A stretch of DNA of 64,000 nucleotides from an uncultured Bacteroidales bacterium (GCA_937982115.1 CALJNE010000004.1:16280-80279); one strand, 5' to 3'; positions 1-9,950 are shown, numbered from the stretch's first letter. Numbers and translations: made by a program. The notes: generated by a model not told the origin, from the letters alone.

Positions 1-1298
1 ATTGCTTTTCCCATCTCTCCAGTCGCAAAAATTGAAGCCTCTTTTGGTTTTGCTCCCCTGTCAATATAACTATTAATGTTTTCCAGAACAACAACAGCAT
101 TGTCAACCACCATTCCGATAGCAACAATCAACGACATTAAAGAAAAAATATTGATCGTAAATCCGGCAATTTTCATAGTAATATATGCCGTCATCGTCGA
201 AAACGGAATTGTCAGAATTACAATGAAACTATTTCTCCAATCCCTTAAGAAAATAAAAACCACAAGCACTACAAAAAGAGCTGCATAATAAATTGTTTCT
301 TGAAGACTTTTGCTTACTTCAACAGTAATTTGAGAAGTATCAAAAACTACATTTGTCTTTATGTCAGGAGGAAGATCATTTTTTATTTCTTCCATTTTAT
401 TTACTACATTGCTGTAAACTTCGTGATTATTTGCCCCTGTTTGTTTCTGAACGAACAAAGCTACAGCTTTATTTTTTTCGGAATAAGCAATTTCATCCTT
501 ATCTTTATAGGTATCTAAAACACTTGCTACATCTTCAATTCTAATAATACGATTATTAAAATTTGCTATAGGAATTTTATTTATCTCTTCAATAGAATTT
601 ACTTTTCCCGGAATCCTAACTGCAAAATCGTATTTGCCGAATTTTATGTTCCCGCCTGGGATATTTAAATTGTAGGACTGAAGAATAGTTGTAATTGCAG
701 AAATGCTAACATTATAAGCACTTAGTTTTTGAGGATCAACAAGGATGTTTACTTCGCGTGAAGGTTGAGCTATAATAAATGCTGTCCCAACTCCTTCAAC
801 CTTTTTAAGAGGTTCAACAATTCTGTCGTAAATAATTCTTTCTAATCCATTATAACTTTCTTCAGCCTGAATTGTAAAAACAACAACAGGAATCATCGAA
901 GAATTTATCTTCATCAGGTAAGGATTCATTGCGTCTGCCGGCAAGTCTTTTTTTACTAATTCCATCAGGTCTCTTGCACTGTTGGCAGCATCGGAGATAT
1001 TTGTTCCCCAATCATATATCAACGAAATAATAGAAACGTTTTCTCTCGATACAGAATTTATTTTTTTGAGATTTTCTGCTCCTGCAAGAACTTTCTCCAG
1101 AGGATCAGTGACTTGTGTTTCAACATCTTCTGCCGAAGCCCCCGGATAAATTGTAATTACTGTTATTGCCGGCAATTCAATTGATGGAAGCAAATCTTTT
1201 GGCAAACTCACCCACGAAGATATCCCAAAAAACAATATTGCAACAAACACCATAGCTGTTGCAACAGGATTATTTACCGCAGTTTTGGTTATTTTCAT
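1..1298 (-). CDS. RND-family efflux pump inner-membrane subunit (partial, N-terminal part)
   Basis: The minus strand is open from an ATG at 1298 to the window edge, giving about 432 residues of an AcrB/HAE-type RND transporter; the C-terminal half lies outside. The start MKITKTAVNNPVATAMVFVA is the usual cytoplasmic tip and first membrane helix. Next comes a periplasmic porter region (LPSIELPAITVITIYPGAS, DPLEKVL). Near the cut is the membrane motif GMVVDNAVVVLEN, which carries the proton-relay Asp; the second Asp of AcrB is Asn here, as in many relatives. The membrane-fusion gene ends 1 base upstream, so the pump is the last visible gene of a tetR-tolC-mfp-rnd operon. Substrate unknown; drugs, bile-like compounds or metals are all possible. 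Confidence 0.93.
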   Translation of the reverse strand, partial: MKITKTAVNNPVATAMVFVAILFFGISSWVSLPKDLLPSIELPAITVITIYPGASAEDVETQVTDPLEKVLAGAENLKKINSVSRENVSIISLIYDWGTNISDAANSARDLMELVKKDLPADAMNPYLMKINSSMIPVVVFTIQAEESYNGLERIIYDRIVEPLKKVEGVGTAFIIAQPSREVNILVDPQKLSAYNVSISAITTILQSYNLNIPGGNIKFGKYDFAVRIPGKVNSIEEINKIPIANFNNRIIRIEDVASVLDTYKDKDEIAYSEKNKAVALFVQKQTGANNHEVYSNVVNKMEEIKNDLPPDIKTNVVFDTSQITVEVSKSLQETIYYAALFVVLVVFIFLRDWRNSFIVILTIPFSTMTAYITMKIAGFTINIFSLMSLIVAIGMVVDNAVVVLENINSYIDRGAKPKEASIFATGEMGKA

Positions 1299-1299
1299 T

Positions 1300-2337
1300 T
1301 TATTTCACTATTTTAACCTTAGACCCATCAATCAGCTTGTTCTTACCTTCAAGAGCAACAGTATCTCCTGCACTAATTCCTTCCACAATTACGTACTCTC
1401 CCTCAGATTTAATTTTATTTATTCTCACTTTTCTTGCAATTCCGTCTTTAATCACAAACACAAAATCTTCGGGAGTTCCGGGCTGACGATAAATTGCCCC
1501 TGCTTTTATATAAATCCCCTCATCAGTGCCATAATCAATGTAGGTCTTCCCATACATCCCAGGTAAAATTTTATTCCCATTATTGGGAATACTTATTTCT
1601 ACCGTTGCAGTTCGGGTTGTTGTAGATAGATACGGACTGATATTAGTTATTGTCCCTGTTATGTCTTTTAAACCGGCAGCTTCACATTCTACTTTCAGAT
1701 TTTGATTTAACTTCAACTTCGAAATATCGTTTTCAGAAACATTTATTTCAAAATTTAATGGATTTAATTGCATTAACCTTACTATTCCGCTTGTATTGCT
1801 ATATCCGGGTTCAAGACTTAGCGTAAAGAAATAATTTTCTCCTTCCTCAACAAGATAATCTGCTACAATACCATCAAAAGGAGCAATAACCGAAGTATTT
1901 TTTTTTATCATCTCAGTTTTTGCCAAAGATGCTTCAAATTTTGCTTTTATATGGTCAAATTCCATATCGCTGATACTGCCTTTTTCTTTTAAGCGTGATA
2001 CTCGTTCGAAATCTTTTTTTAATGTCTCATATTCAATAATAGCTTGAGTTAAAAGTTCTGATGAAAGCTCTGCTATAACTGTTCCTGCTTTAACAAAACT
2101 GCCTTTCTTAAAATAAATTTTTTCTACTTTTCCGGGCATTGAAGTTCCTAAATTTGCTTCTTTTCCAGCAAAAAATGTCCCTGAATATTCTAATGTTTTA
2201 TGGTATTGCTTTCTTTCTGCTATTCCAATTTTTACAGACAATTCTCCATTTCCGCTATCGGAAGAATTATTGCTTTTTTTACCATTACATGATAAAACCA
2301 AAAAAGTTATTGATATTATGGTAAAGAACTTTCTCAT
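1300..2337 (-). CDS. RND efflux periplasmic adaptor (membrane fusion protein), lipoprotein
   Basis: 345 residues. The N-terminus is a lipoprotein signal with lipobox LVLSC (Cys17), so the protein is probably anchored by lipid. Then come a barrel-sandwich half (PGKVEKIYFKKGSFVKAGTVIAELSS), a short helical hairpin (about residues 90-130), the second lipoyl half (APFDGIVADYLVEEGE) and beta-barrel/membrane-proximal domains. This is the AcrA/HlyD order. It bridges the RND pump and the TolC-like channel encoded on either side. Spacing to tolC is 3 bases and to the pump 1 base, so the genes are co-transcribed. Family is clear; substrate is not. Confidence 0.93.
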   Translation of the reverse strand: MRKFFTIISITFLVLSCNGKKSNNSSDSGNGELSVKIGIAERKQYHKTLEYSGTFFAGKEANLGTSMPGKVEKIYFKKGSFVKAGTVIAELSSELLTQAIIEYETLKKDFERVSRLKEKGSISDMEFDHIKAKFEASLAKTEMIKKNTSVIAPFDGIVADYLVEEGENYFFTLSLEPGYSNTSGIVRLMQLNPLNFEINVSENDISKLKLNQNLKVECEAAGLKDITGTITNISPYLSTTTRTATVEISIPNNGNKILPGMYGKTYIDYGTDEGIYIKAGAIYRQPGTPEDFVFVIKDGIARKVRINKIKSEGEYVIVEGISAGDTVALEGKNKLIDGSKVKIVK

Positions 2338-2340
2338 ATC

Positions 2341-3837
2341 TTAGAATTTTAATTCTCCTGTTTTTTTAAGATATTCTAATTCACAAAGTTTTAGTTTTGT
2401 TTTTGCCTCAACGTATTCTGTTTGTGCTTTTACATAATTTGTTTCTGCTTCGAGTAATTTCGATACAGAAATAATTCCTTCAACATAGTTATCCTGAGCC
2501 ACTCTAAGTATTTCGGCTGCCAATTCCATTGATTTTTTTGACAAATTAAGATTTTTGATCGCTTCAGTATAATTATTCCATGCGAGGTTCATATCCAGAA
2601 TTATCAAAGAAACGGCTTCTTCACGTTTCAAACGGGCTATTTCAACAATTTCATTTGATGCTCGCATTGTATAAACTCTGTCGCCCCAGTGTGTAATAGG
2701 TATTTGAATGTTAATTCCTGCTGTCCAATCCGAACCGAAGGATTTATCAAAACCTTTATATGGATTCGGGTTCATAAATAAATAATTTGCCATTAGATTA
2801 ACATTAGGCAAAAACCTAGATTTAAAAATATTTTGTTGTGCCAGTGAAATATTTGTGGTCTCGTCAAAGATCTTTATTTCGTTACGATTATAAACAAGCG
2901 TTTTTTCAACTGCTGAAGGTGGCGGATAAACATTTATTTTTTCTGCATCATCACTAAGATAAACGATAGTGTGAGGATCTAATCCCATTATTTGATTAAG
3001 TGCCATACAGCTTATTCTTAGTCCATTCTCTAATTTTGTTTTATTTAACTCCAATTCGGTTAATTTCATTTCTACTTGTAATAATTCCAATTTTGTAACT
3101 ATTCCTTCTTCGTAGAAATTATTTACGTCGTAATAAAGCCTGTTAAGAAATTCTTGAGCAGTTTTTGTAAGTTTTAATTTTTCCTGTAAATCAATAATCC
3201 TCCAGTAAGCCTCTTCTACTTTATAAATCAATTCTTTTTTTTCTGTGTCAAGTTGAATTTCGGCAATATTTCTCGTTGATTCCGCTATCTTATAAGTATT
3301 TCTAATCTTACCGCCAAGATACAAAGGCTGTATAAAGTTTGGTCCAAACAAAAAATTATGATGCGTTCCAAACTTAAGTTGATCGGCAGGAAGGTAAGAA
3401 TAAAAGAAAAATAAAGGATTTCCTTGAGGATCACGAATCACCTCACCTGTGGCCGGATTTATTACAATACCGTTTAGCAACGGATTTTGAAGTATATCGG
3501 GACGTAAATCCATTGTTTCCTGATCAATTGACCAAAATGGAACTACCGGTAAAAAAACATTTCCGTTTAAAACCTGAAATGGCTTGTTTGTGAGTTGGTA
3601 TTGTCCTCCTAAACTTATCTGTCCGAAATAATTTGTTTTTGCAGATTTACGAATATTCTCGGTAATAGTTACCTGTGATTCTGATATTTTTATTCCGTAA
3701 TTATTTTCAAAAGCTATTTCCTTACACCTGTCGAGGCTTAAATATAAAGTATCGCTTTTATCGCTTTGCGAAAAAGCATTAACATAAATAATAGAAAACC
3801 ATAATAAAATTAATATGTATCGCTTTTTTAAATTCAT
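2341..3837 (-). CDS. TolC-family outer membrane efflux protein
   Basis: 498 residues starting with a Sec signal peptide (MNLKKRYILILLWFSIIYVNAFSQ). The rest shows the duplicated alpha-helical OEP layout of TolC: long Leu/Glu/Lys helices such as IAEIQLDTEKKELIYKVEEAYWRIIDLQEKLKLT and, in the second half, LNLSKKSMELAAEILRVAQDNYVEGIISVSKLLEAE. It forms the outer-membrane exit duct of the tripartite pump. Its ATG overlaps the tetR stop (ATGA, 4 bases), which implies translational coupling. An insert near residues 90-150 (YLPADQLKFGTHHNFLFG) is longer than in E. coli TolC. Confidence 0.92.
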   Translation of the reverse strand: MNLKKRYILILLWFSIIYVNAFSQSDKSDTLYLSLDRCKEIAFENNYGIKISESQVTITENIRKSAKTNYFGQISLGGQYQLTNKPFQVLNGNVFLPVVPFWSIDQETMDLRPDILQNPLLNGIVINPATGEVIRDPQGNPLFFFYSYLPADQLKFGTHHNFLFGPNFIQPLYLGGKIRNTYKIAESTRNIAEIQLDTEKKELIYKVEEAYWRIIDLQEKLKLTKTAQEFLNRLYYDVNNFYEEGIVTKLELLQVEMKLTELELNKTKLENGLRISCMALNQIMGLDPHTIVYLSDDAEKINVYPPPSAVEKTLVYNRNEIKIFDETTNISLAQQNIFKSRFLPNVNLMANYLFMNPNPYKGFDKSFGSDWTAGINIQIPITHWGDRVYTMRASNEIVEIARLKREEAVSLIILDMNLAWNNYTEAIKNLNLSKKSMELAAEILRVAQDNYVEGIISVSKLLEAETNYVKAQTEYVEAKTKLKLCELEYLKKTGELKF

Positions 3838-4415
3838 TTGTTTTTTATTCCATTAAAGAAAACATTGAGCAAAGAATTAATTTTTTGTGTAAAAACATCA
3901 GTTTCGTAATTTAATAACAAAGGCAACTCCACAGCTTTTAAAGTCATGTGAATCGTTTCGGTTATTTCCTCCGGCTTTTCTACGGAAAAAAGTCCGGTGC
4001 TGACTCCTTCCTGAATAATTTCTTGAATTTTTTCTTTTTCTAAAACATCATATTTTATTCTTATCTGACGAATAAAATCAAGATTATCCAGAAAATCATT
4101 CCTCAATGCGTTGTATAAATTTCCCAATTCTTTTATCCCACTAAATCTAGTTAAAACATAAGTTCTTAACTTATCTTCGGCATTGTGGCAATTCTCCAAT
4201 GCCTGAATAATTCTATCTTTTAGAATCTCAGCTTCATATTCCACAACAGCCTGAAAAATTTCTTCTTTGCTTGTAAAATAATAATACAATGAACTTTTCC
4301 CCTTGCGTGCTTCTTCGGCAATTTCGTTCATTGTTGTTTTTTCAAAACCAAACTTTATAAATAACTGTCGGGCTGCTGAGATTAAATTCTGTTTTATTAA
4401 ATCATGTTTTTTCAT
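3834..4415 (-). CDS. TetR/AcrR-family transcriptional regulator
   Basis: 193 residues. The N-terminal helix-turn-helix is typical of TetR: ISAARQLFIKFGFEKTTMNEIAEEARKGKSSLYYYFTSKEEIFQAVV. The C-terminal two thirds are the helical ligand-binding and dimerisation part and cannot be assigned a ligand. It is the first gene of the efflux operon and overlaps tolC by 4 bases, so it probably represses its own operon. A 21-bp inverted repeat sits 7 bases upstream of its start and is the likely operator. Loss of repression on ligand binding would switch on the pump (inference from the family). Confidence 0.9.
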   Translation of the reverse strand: MKKHDLIKQNLISAARQLFIKFGFEKTTMNEIAEEARKGKSSLYYYFTSKEEIFQAVVEYEAEILKDRIIQALENCHNAEDKLRTYVLTRFSGIKELGNLYNALRNDFLDNLDFIRQIRIKYDVLEKEKIQEIIQEGVSTGLFSVEKPEEITETIHMTLKAVELPLLLNYETDVFTQKINSLLNVFFNGIKNK

Positions 4416-4422
4416 GTTATTC

Positions 4423-4443
4423 GACTTTTTTAGTCTAAAAGTC
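4423..4443. promoter_or_regulatory. Candidate TetR operator upstream of the efflux operon
   Basis: A perfect inverted repeat GACTTTT - 7 bases - AAAAGTC lies 7 bases upstream of the tetR start. A shorter nested repeat GACT...AGTC shares its left arm. Size and position fit a TetR-family dimer site; binding is inferred only from sequence symmetry and placement. Confidence 0.5.
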
Positions 4444-4578
4444 CAAAATTAAACAAAATTTTAATCTGCAATGAAAAAGATACAGATTTTAATAAAATTT
4501 TAATAATTATTGAATTTAGCATACGGTCAGAACAATAAAAAAAGGACTAAGTCAAATTAAACTTAATCCTAGTTTTTG

Positions 4579-4652
<74 letters not shown>

Positions 4653-4756
4653 AACCAAATCGGCTGCAAAAATACATTTTTTTTAAAAAACAAAAAAATA
4701 TTTTTGTTTTTTACATTAAAAATATCTCAAGCCACAATATATTTAAAAACAAGCAA

Positions 4757-5077
4757 TTATATTAGTCCTAAATCCAATAATGCAGATTCCGAAAGCATAT
4801 CTTTTGACCATGGTGGATCAAAAACAAGATTTATGCTAACTCCCCTCACACCGTCAATAGCTTTTACCACAGTCCTTACCTCCTCAATAAGGTCGTCAAC
4901 CATAGGACAATTTGGAGCAGTAAGTGTCATATCAATATCCACATCTCCATTATCGGCAAGTTCGATTTTGTAAATAAGTCCTAAATCATAGATGTTGACA
5001 GGAATTTCGGGATCGTAAACATTTTTTAGACCCTCTACTATTTTTTGTTCAATTTCCGGTTTATTGATCATATTCAT
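4757..5077 (-). CDS. SufT-like MIP18/DUF59 family Fe-S assembly protein
   Basis: 106 residues, a single DUF59 (MIP18/PaaD-like) domain. Visible signatures are NVYDPEIPVNIYDLGLIYKIEL near the start and LTAPNCPMVDDLIEEV with the conserved Cys in the middle. Members help in iron-sulfur cluster maturation, and in many bacteria the gene lies with suf genes. Here its ATG overlaps the sufE stop by 4 bases (ATGA), supporting a joint role. Length is normal for the family. The gene symbol is left open because several DUF59 subfamilies share this motif. Confidence 0.88.
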   Translation of the reverse strand: MNMINKPEIEQKIVEGLKNVYDPEIPVNIYDLGLIYKIELADNGDVDIDMTLTAPNCPMVDDLIEEVRTVVKAIDGVRGVSINLVFDPPWSKDMLSESALLDLGLI

Positions 5078-5496
5078 TTTCCCATTGATTTGTAAGCCAT
5101 TGCATAATATTTCAATTGTTTAATCATTGCCAGCAATCCATTGGCTCTGGTTGGAGACAGATGTTGTTGCAAGCCGATTTTTTCAATAAAAAACAGATCG
5201 GCGTCAATTATTTCCTGAGGCGTTCTTCCGGATAATACTCTAATTAAAAGGGATGCTATTCCTTTGGTAATTATTGCATCAGAGTCTGCATAAAAATATA
5301 TTTTGTCGTCCTTATATTCTGCATGAAACCATACTTTCGACTGGCATCCTTCAATTAAATTTTCATCTTTTCGATGCTCTTCTGGAAATGTATCAAGATT
5401 ATTGCCCAACTCAATCAAATAAGCATATTTATCCATCCAATCCTCGAAAGAGCTAAACTCTTCGATGATATTTTCCTGTACTGCATTTATATCCAT
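5074..5496 (-). CDS. sufE: SufE-type cysteine desulfurase activator
   Basis: 140 residues matching the SufE fold: an N-terminal segment FEDWMDKYAYLIELGNNL, then the sulfur-acceptor Cys in LIEGCQSKVWFHAEY, and ISPTRANGLLAMI-like residues near the end (LSPTRANGLL). SufE takes persulfide sulfur from SufS and passes it to the SufBCD scaffold. No sufS or sufBCD is in the window, so this pair is separate from the core suf operon. It is coupled to the DUF59 gene behind it. Confidence 0.93.
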   Translation of the reverse strand: MDINAVQENIIEEFSSFEDWMDKYAYLIELGNNLDTFPEEHRKDENLIEGCQSKVWFHAEYKDDKIYFYADSDAIITKGIASLLIRVLSGRTPQEIIDADLFFIEKIGLQQHLSPTRANGLLAMIKQLKYYAMAYKSMGK

Positions 5497-5523
5497 ATTA
5501 AATCAACATTTTTATAAATAAAA

Positions 5524-5557
5524 AACAACTGCAAAATAATTTTGTTCTGCAGTTGTT
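5524..5557 (-). terminator. Intrinsic terminator after trxA
   Basis: Perfect 10-bp stem AACAACTGCA/TGCAGTTGTT around a 14-nt loop. On the minus strand a T-rich run follows immediately (the plus strand shows AAATAAAAAA just below). It lies between trxA and sufE and separates them. Confidence 0.8.
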
Positions 5558-5575
5558 AATTTTTAATTTACTCAA

Positions 5576-5893
5576 CTATAAAAGGTTATCTAATTTTGAA
5601 GTCAAATTAATTTTTGGTACAGCACCAACCACTTTATCAACAACCTGACCGTTTTTAATAAATAAAACTGTCGGAATATTTCTTATTCCGAAACGAACAG
5701 CAATTTCATTGTTATTATCAACATCAACCTTGCCAATAACAGCCCTTCCTTCATATTCCTTGGCCATTTCTTCAATTATAGGAGCTATCATACGACATGG
5801 TCCACACCATACAGCCCAAAAATCTAAAACAACCGGTTTATCGCTTTTCATTACCAGTTCTTCAAAATTAGTAGTGTTAATTTCAAGTGCCAT
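5576..5893 (-). CDS. trxA: Thioredoxin
   Basis: 105 residues, the standard length of thioredoxin. The active site WCGPC is in VVLDFWAVWCGPCRMIAPIIEEMA, and the cis-Pro loop is IRNIPTVLFIKNGQ. It is a cytoplasmic dithiol reductant and could serve ribonucleotide reductase, peroxidases or the arsenate reductase encoded at 44.8 kb (inference). It follows dnaE on the same strand by about 50 bases and is closed by a strong terminator. Confidence 0.96.
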   Translation of the reverse strand: MALEINTTNFEELVMKSDKPVVLDFWAVWCGPCRMIAPIIEEMAKEYEGRAVIGKVDVDNNNEIAVRFGIRNIPTVLFIKNGQVVDKVVGAVPKINLTSKLDNLL

Positions 5894-5941
5894 AACTTCA
5901 AATTTTTAAGTTTATATTTTTTTGTAAAATTAATATTTTTT

Positions 5942-8900
5942 TTAACTCAAACTAAACCGATTTATGTTTTTATTGTTCTGTAAAAAGTATATTAGTTCGT
6001 CATTCAAAGAAATATTTTTTTTGCGTGCCACAAGTTTTAATGGTTTATCTCCATTATTACAAATACTTAATAATAATTGTATTTTTCCTTTTTCAACTTT
6101 ATTCATAATCAAATCAATCATTTCGTCAACAAATATATTATCAATATTATTTACATCGAGATACAAAGTCAGATTTTTAAAACATTCATCCTTAACATCT
6201 GAAAGCAGTTTCACAGACTCAATACCTACAAACATCCTTGAACTGTTTTTAGATTCTCTGATATTTAAAGTCATCATTATCGAATATCCTTTAGTAAAGA
6301 AATTTTTATTTTCAGCATAATCCTTACCAAAAAAAGTAAAAGAATATGTTCCTGAATAATCTAAAAGCTTAACTGTCCCATAAGGTTTTCCTTCTTTTGA
6401 AAACTTCTCTGATGATTCCAGAACAAAGCCAATGACATTAATTTTCCCCGGTTTTTTAAGTATATCCTCAACTTCATCCAGCTTTTTATGATGTATAAAA
6501 TCCAAATAAAACTTATATTTATCAAGCGGATGACTCGAAACATACATGCCAATAAATTCTTTTTCAGCATCTAAAAATTCAATTGGGTTGAAATCTCCCG
6601 GTGGTGGAATTTTAGGATAATTTATTGTATCACTAATGTCCATATTGCCAAAAAGGGTATTAACAGATGATTTTGATTGTTGAATATTATTCCCGAACTT
6701 TATCAAGCTTTCAATAAAAGTTTCATTTTGATCTGAAGGCATGAAATATTGAGGTCTCTGAATATCTTTGAAACTATCGAATGCCCCGGAATATGCCAGA
6801 GCTTCCATAGCTTTTTTATTAACAGCATTCAAATTTACCCTCGACACAAAGTCGAATATATCAGTATAATTTCCATTTTTATTTCTTTCTTCAATAATGT
6901 TTTCAATTGCATTTGAACCAAGATTTTTTATTCCGCCCAAACCAAATCGAATATTTCCGCTTTTAGTAACCGAAAACCTTTTGATACTTTCATTAATATC
7001 CGGACTAAGCACCTTGATTTTCATGCGACGACATTCTTCCATTAACTCGGAAATTTTTTCTATTTCTTTGGCTCTCGACATTGCTGCAGCCATAAATTCT
7101 GCAGGAAAATGAGCTTTAAGGTACGCTGTTTGATAAGCCAATACAGCATAGCACACAGAATGGGACTTATTAAAAGCATAATTCGCAAAAGCAATCCAGT
7201 CCTTCCAAATTTTTTCAACAAGCACGTCAGGATCGTTATTTACTTGTTTGCAACCTTCAATAAATTCAGGATTGTTTTTACAACCTTCTTTAAACTTAGC
7301 TTCGAGTTTTTCCATGGTTTTCATATCTTTCTTGCCCATGGCCTTACGTAGAGTATCGGATTCACCTCTGGTAAAATTTGCCAGAGATCTCGACAAAAGC
7401 ATAACTTGTTCCTGATAAATTGTAATCCCATAAGTCTCCTTAAGATACTTCTCCATTAGAGGATGATCGTAAACAACTTTTTCTTTTCCTTTTTTTCGTG
7501 CTACATAATTGGGAATATAATCCATTGGTCCCGGACGATACAGGGCTACCATTGCAATTAGATCATTTATGTTTGAAGGTTCCAAATCCCTTAAACTACT
7601 CTTCATTCCATCGGATTCAAACTGGAAAATTGAAGTTGTTTCACCTGATTTGAATATTTTGTATGTTTCCTGATCATCGTAATCTATGCTATCAATATCA
7701 AAATCTATTCCCTTGCTTAGTTTTATATTTTCGATGCAATCTTTTATTACCGATAAGGTTTTTAAACCCAAAAAGTCCATTTTCAGCAACCCGATGGCCT
7801 CAACAAAACTGCCTTCGTATTGTGTTGTTGCGAGATCTCCATCTTTTGTTCGCATTAAAGGGATATTATTTACAAGAGATTCTCTCCCGATTAACATTCC
7901 GCAAGCATGTACACCTGTTTGACGAACCGAACCCTCAAGTACACAAGCAATTGCCAGAGCCTTTTTTAATTTTTTATCGTTTTTCTGGTCGGCAAGTTGC
8001 ATGGTTTCGGCTATAACTTTCCTCGTTTCGAGAATATCTAATAGCTTAGCACTTTTTTCATCATCTTCTTTTCTGGCTGCTTTTATTTCTTCATCGAGTT
8101 TCGCAAAATATTTTTCATAACTACCAATACTTTCAACCTCTTTTTCGATTATTGCATAAGCATTTGATAAAGATGCTTTATCATCAAGTTTTTTCGTGAG
8201 TTCATTAGAAAAGTTCAGGTCTATCCCCATGATTCTGAAAACATCTTTAATTGCTCCTTTGGCTTTCATTGTTCCTATGGTACAGATATGAGCAACTTTA
8301 TCTTTACCATATTTATTTACAACATATTCAATAACTTTAGCTCTGCCATCATCATCAAAATCAATATCAACATCAGGCATCGAAATGCGGTCGGGATTTA
8401 AAAATCTTTCAAAAAGCAAATCAAACTTCAGAGGATCAACATCGGTGATTTTTGTACAATAAGCCACTACAGACCCCGCAGCAGAACCTCGTCCTTTACC
8501 CACAAGTACCCCCATTTCGCGTGCTTTTTGAATAAAATCCTGAACAATCAAAAAGTAACCGGGATACCCCATTCTTTTTATGGTGAGCAACTCGTACTCT
8601 ATACGTTCCTTTACATCATCGGAATAATTTTCTCCGTATCTTTCAATAGCTCCTTTTTCAGTTAAAAATCTTAAATAGTCGGCTTCTAATTTTATTCGTA
8701 AAACTGCACCATAACCTCCAAGTATTTTGTATTTTTCTTCTGTGAATTCATTTTTAAGATCCTCTTCAGTGAATTTACTTCTCCATTCTTCTATAGTTCC
8801 GAAACTTTCCGGAATAGGGAATTCCGGCATTAATGGATTTCTGTTAATATCATAAATCTCAACTTTATCTGCAATTTCATTGGTATTCTCCAGAACTTCC

Positions 8901-9700
8901 GGATGATCAGGAAAAAGTTCCAGCATTTCATCATAACTTTTAAGCCATTCCTGTTTTGTATAACGAAGACGATTTGGATCGTTAATATCAGCATTTGTTG
9001 TTAAACAAATCAAAACATCATGAGCTTCAGCATCTTCTTCATTAATAAAATGCGAGTCGTTTGTTGCAATTACTTTAACTCCAAGTTCTGCAGAAAGTTC
9101 GAAAATCTTTTTATTAACAAGCTCCTGAACATCTGATACTTCTCTTTTTTGAACAGGATCATTACAAGGATGATGCATAACTTCAAGATAGAAGTCATCT
9201 CCAAAATTTTCTTTAAACCACAAAATTGTTTCTTTTGCAGCATCAATCTGACCGGAAGCAATTAGCTTTGGGATTTCTCCACCCAAACAAGCAGACGAAA
9301 CAATTATTCCTTCTTTATGTTCTAATAAAAGTTTCTTATCAATTCGAGGTTTGCTGTAAAATCCTTCAAGATTAGCCACACTAATCATTTTTATCAGATT
9401 ATGATATCCGGTTAAATTTTTGGCAAGCAAAATCAAATGATATCCGGATTTATCAACAGAATCTGATTTTTCAGTAAGACTGTTCTTTGCGACGTAAGTT
9501 TCGCAACCAAGTATAGGCTTTATTTTGTTTTTAAGACACTTATCATGAAAATCTTTCAGCCCCATCAAATTACCATGATCAGTAAGAGCCAGAGCATTCA
9601 TACCAAGCTCCTTAGCTTTGGAAATCAAACCATCAATGCTTGCAGCTCCATCTAAAATGGAGTATTGTGAGTGAACGTGTAAATGTGTGAACTTGCCCAT
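5942..9700 (-). CDS. dnaE: DNA polymerase III alpha subunit
   Basis: 1252 residues. The N-terminus is a PHP domain (FTHLHVHSQYSILDGAASI). The polymerase domain shows GKGRGSAAGSVVAYC around residue 400 and the catalytic Asp cluster PDVDIDFDDDGR around 440-450. Further on are RQTGVHACGM, the helix-hairpin region and an OB-fold (GKINVIGFVLESSEKFSKEGKPYGTVKL) near the C-terminus. It is the replicative polymerase of the DnaE1 type; length is normal for Bacteroidota. It is the longest gene here and is followed by trxA. Confidence 0.97.
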   Translation of the reverse strand: MGKFTHLHVHSQYSILDGAASIDGLISKAKELGMNALALTDHGNLMGLKDFHDKCLKNKIKPILGCETYVAKNSLTEKSDSVDKSGYHLILLAKNLTGYHNLIKMISVANLEGFYSKPRIDKKLLLEHKEGIIVSSACLGGEIPKLIASGQIDAAKETILWFKENFGDDFYLEVMHHPCNDPVQKREVSDVQELVNKKIFELSAELGVKVIATNDSHFINEEDAEAHDVLICLTTNADINDPNRLRYTKQEWLKSYDEMLELFPDHPEVLENTNEIADKVEIYDINRNPLMPEFPIPESFGTIEEWRSKFTEEDLKNEFTEEKYKILGGYGAVLRIKLEADYLRFLTEKGAIERYGENYSDDVKERIEYELLTIKRMGYPGYFLIVQDFIQKAREMGVLVGKGRGSAAGSVVAYCTKITDVDPLKFDLLFERFLNPDRISMPDVDIDFDDDGRAKVIEYVVNKYGKDKVAHICTIGTMKAKGAIKDVFRIMGIDLNFSNELTKKLDDKASLSNAYAIIEKEVESIGSYEKYFAKLDEEIKAARKEDDEKSAKLLDILETRKVIAETMQLADQKNDKKLKKALAIACVLEGSVRQTGVHACGMLIGRESLVNNIPLMRTKDGDLATTQYEGSFVEAIGLLKMDFLGLKTLSVIKDCIENIKLSKGIDFDIDSIDYDDQETYKIFKSGETTSIFQFESDGMKSSLRDLEPSNINDLIAMVALYRPGPMDYIPNYVARKKGKEKVVYDHPLMEKYLKETYGITIYQEQVMLLSRSLANFTRGESDTLRKAMGKKDMKTMEKLEAKFKEGCKNNPEFIEGCKQVNNDPDVLVEKIWKDWIAFANYAFNKSHSVCYAVLAYQTAYLKAHFPAEFMAAAMSRAKEIEKISELMEECRRMKIKVLSPDINESIKRFSVTKSGNIRFGLGGIKNLGSNAIENIIEERNKNGNYTDIFDFVSRVNLNAVNKKAMEALAYSGAFDSFKDIQRPQYFMPSDQNETFIESLIKFGNNIQQSKSSVNTLFGNMDISDTINYPKIPPPGDFNPIEFLDAEKEFIGMYVSSHPLDKYKFYLDFIHHKKLDEVEDILKKPGKINVIGFVLESSEKFSKEGKPYGTVKLLDYSGTYSFTFFGKDYAENKNFFTKGYSIMMTLNIRESKNSSRMFVGIESVKLLSDVKDECFKNLTLYLDVNNIDNIFVDEMIDLIMNKVEKGKIQLLLSICNNGDKPLKLVARKKNISLNDELIYFLQNNKNINRFSLS

Positions 9701-9921
9701 TTTTTTTCAAAAATTTTTGAGCAATAAAATTACTTCATATTAAAATAATTTTGAGGAAATGTTTTAAAAAGTAATTAACAAATTAAATATTAAACCAAAA
9801 TAAAATAATCGGAATTTGCGTTTAATAAGTAAGCAAGAGAAAATAAAATAAAAAAATTATCAAATTTTTATGGAAAATTTAGGAAAAACATATCAAAAAG
9901 TAGAATTATTAAAATTTATTT

Positions 9922-9950
9922 TTTGAGAGTTAATAAATTTATTATTTTTA
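9922..9950 (+). promoter_or_regulatory. Predicted Bacteroidota-type promoter for the TonB-like gene
   Basis: TTTG at 9922-9925 and TATTTTTA at 9943-9950 are 17 bases apart, close to the TTTG-N17-20-TAnnTTTG consensus (last base differs). The start codon is 22 bases downstream. Confidence 0.45.

Noticed and set aside
4682..4712. AT-only palindrome after the sufE-sufT pair as a terminator
   Set aside because: The stem has no G-C core and similar A/T runs are common throughout the window.
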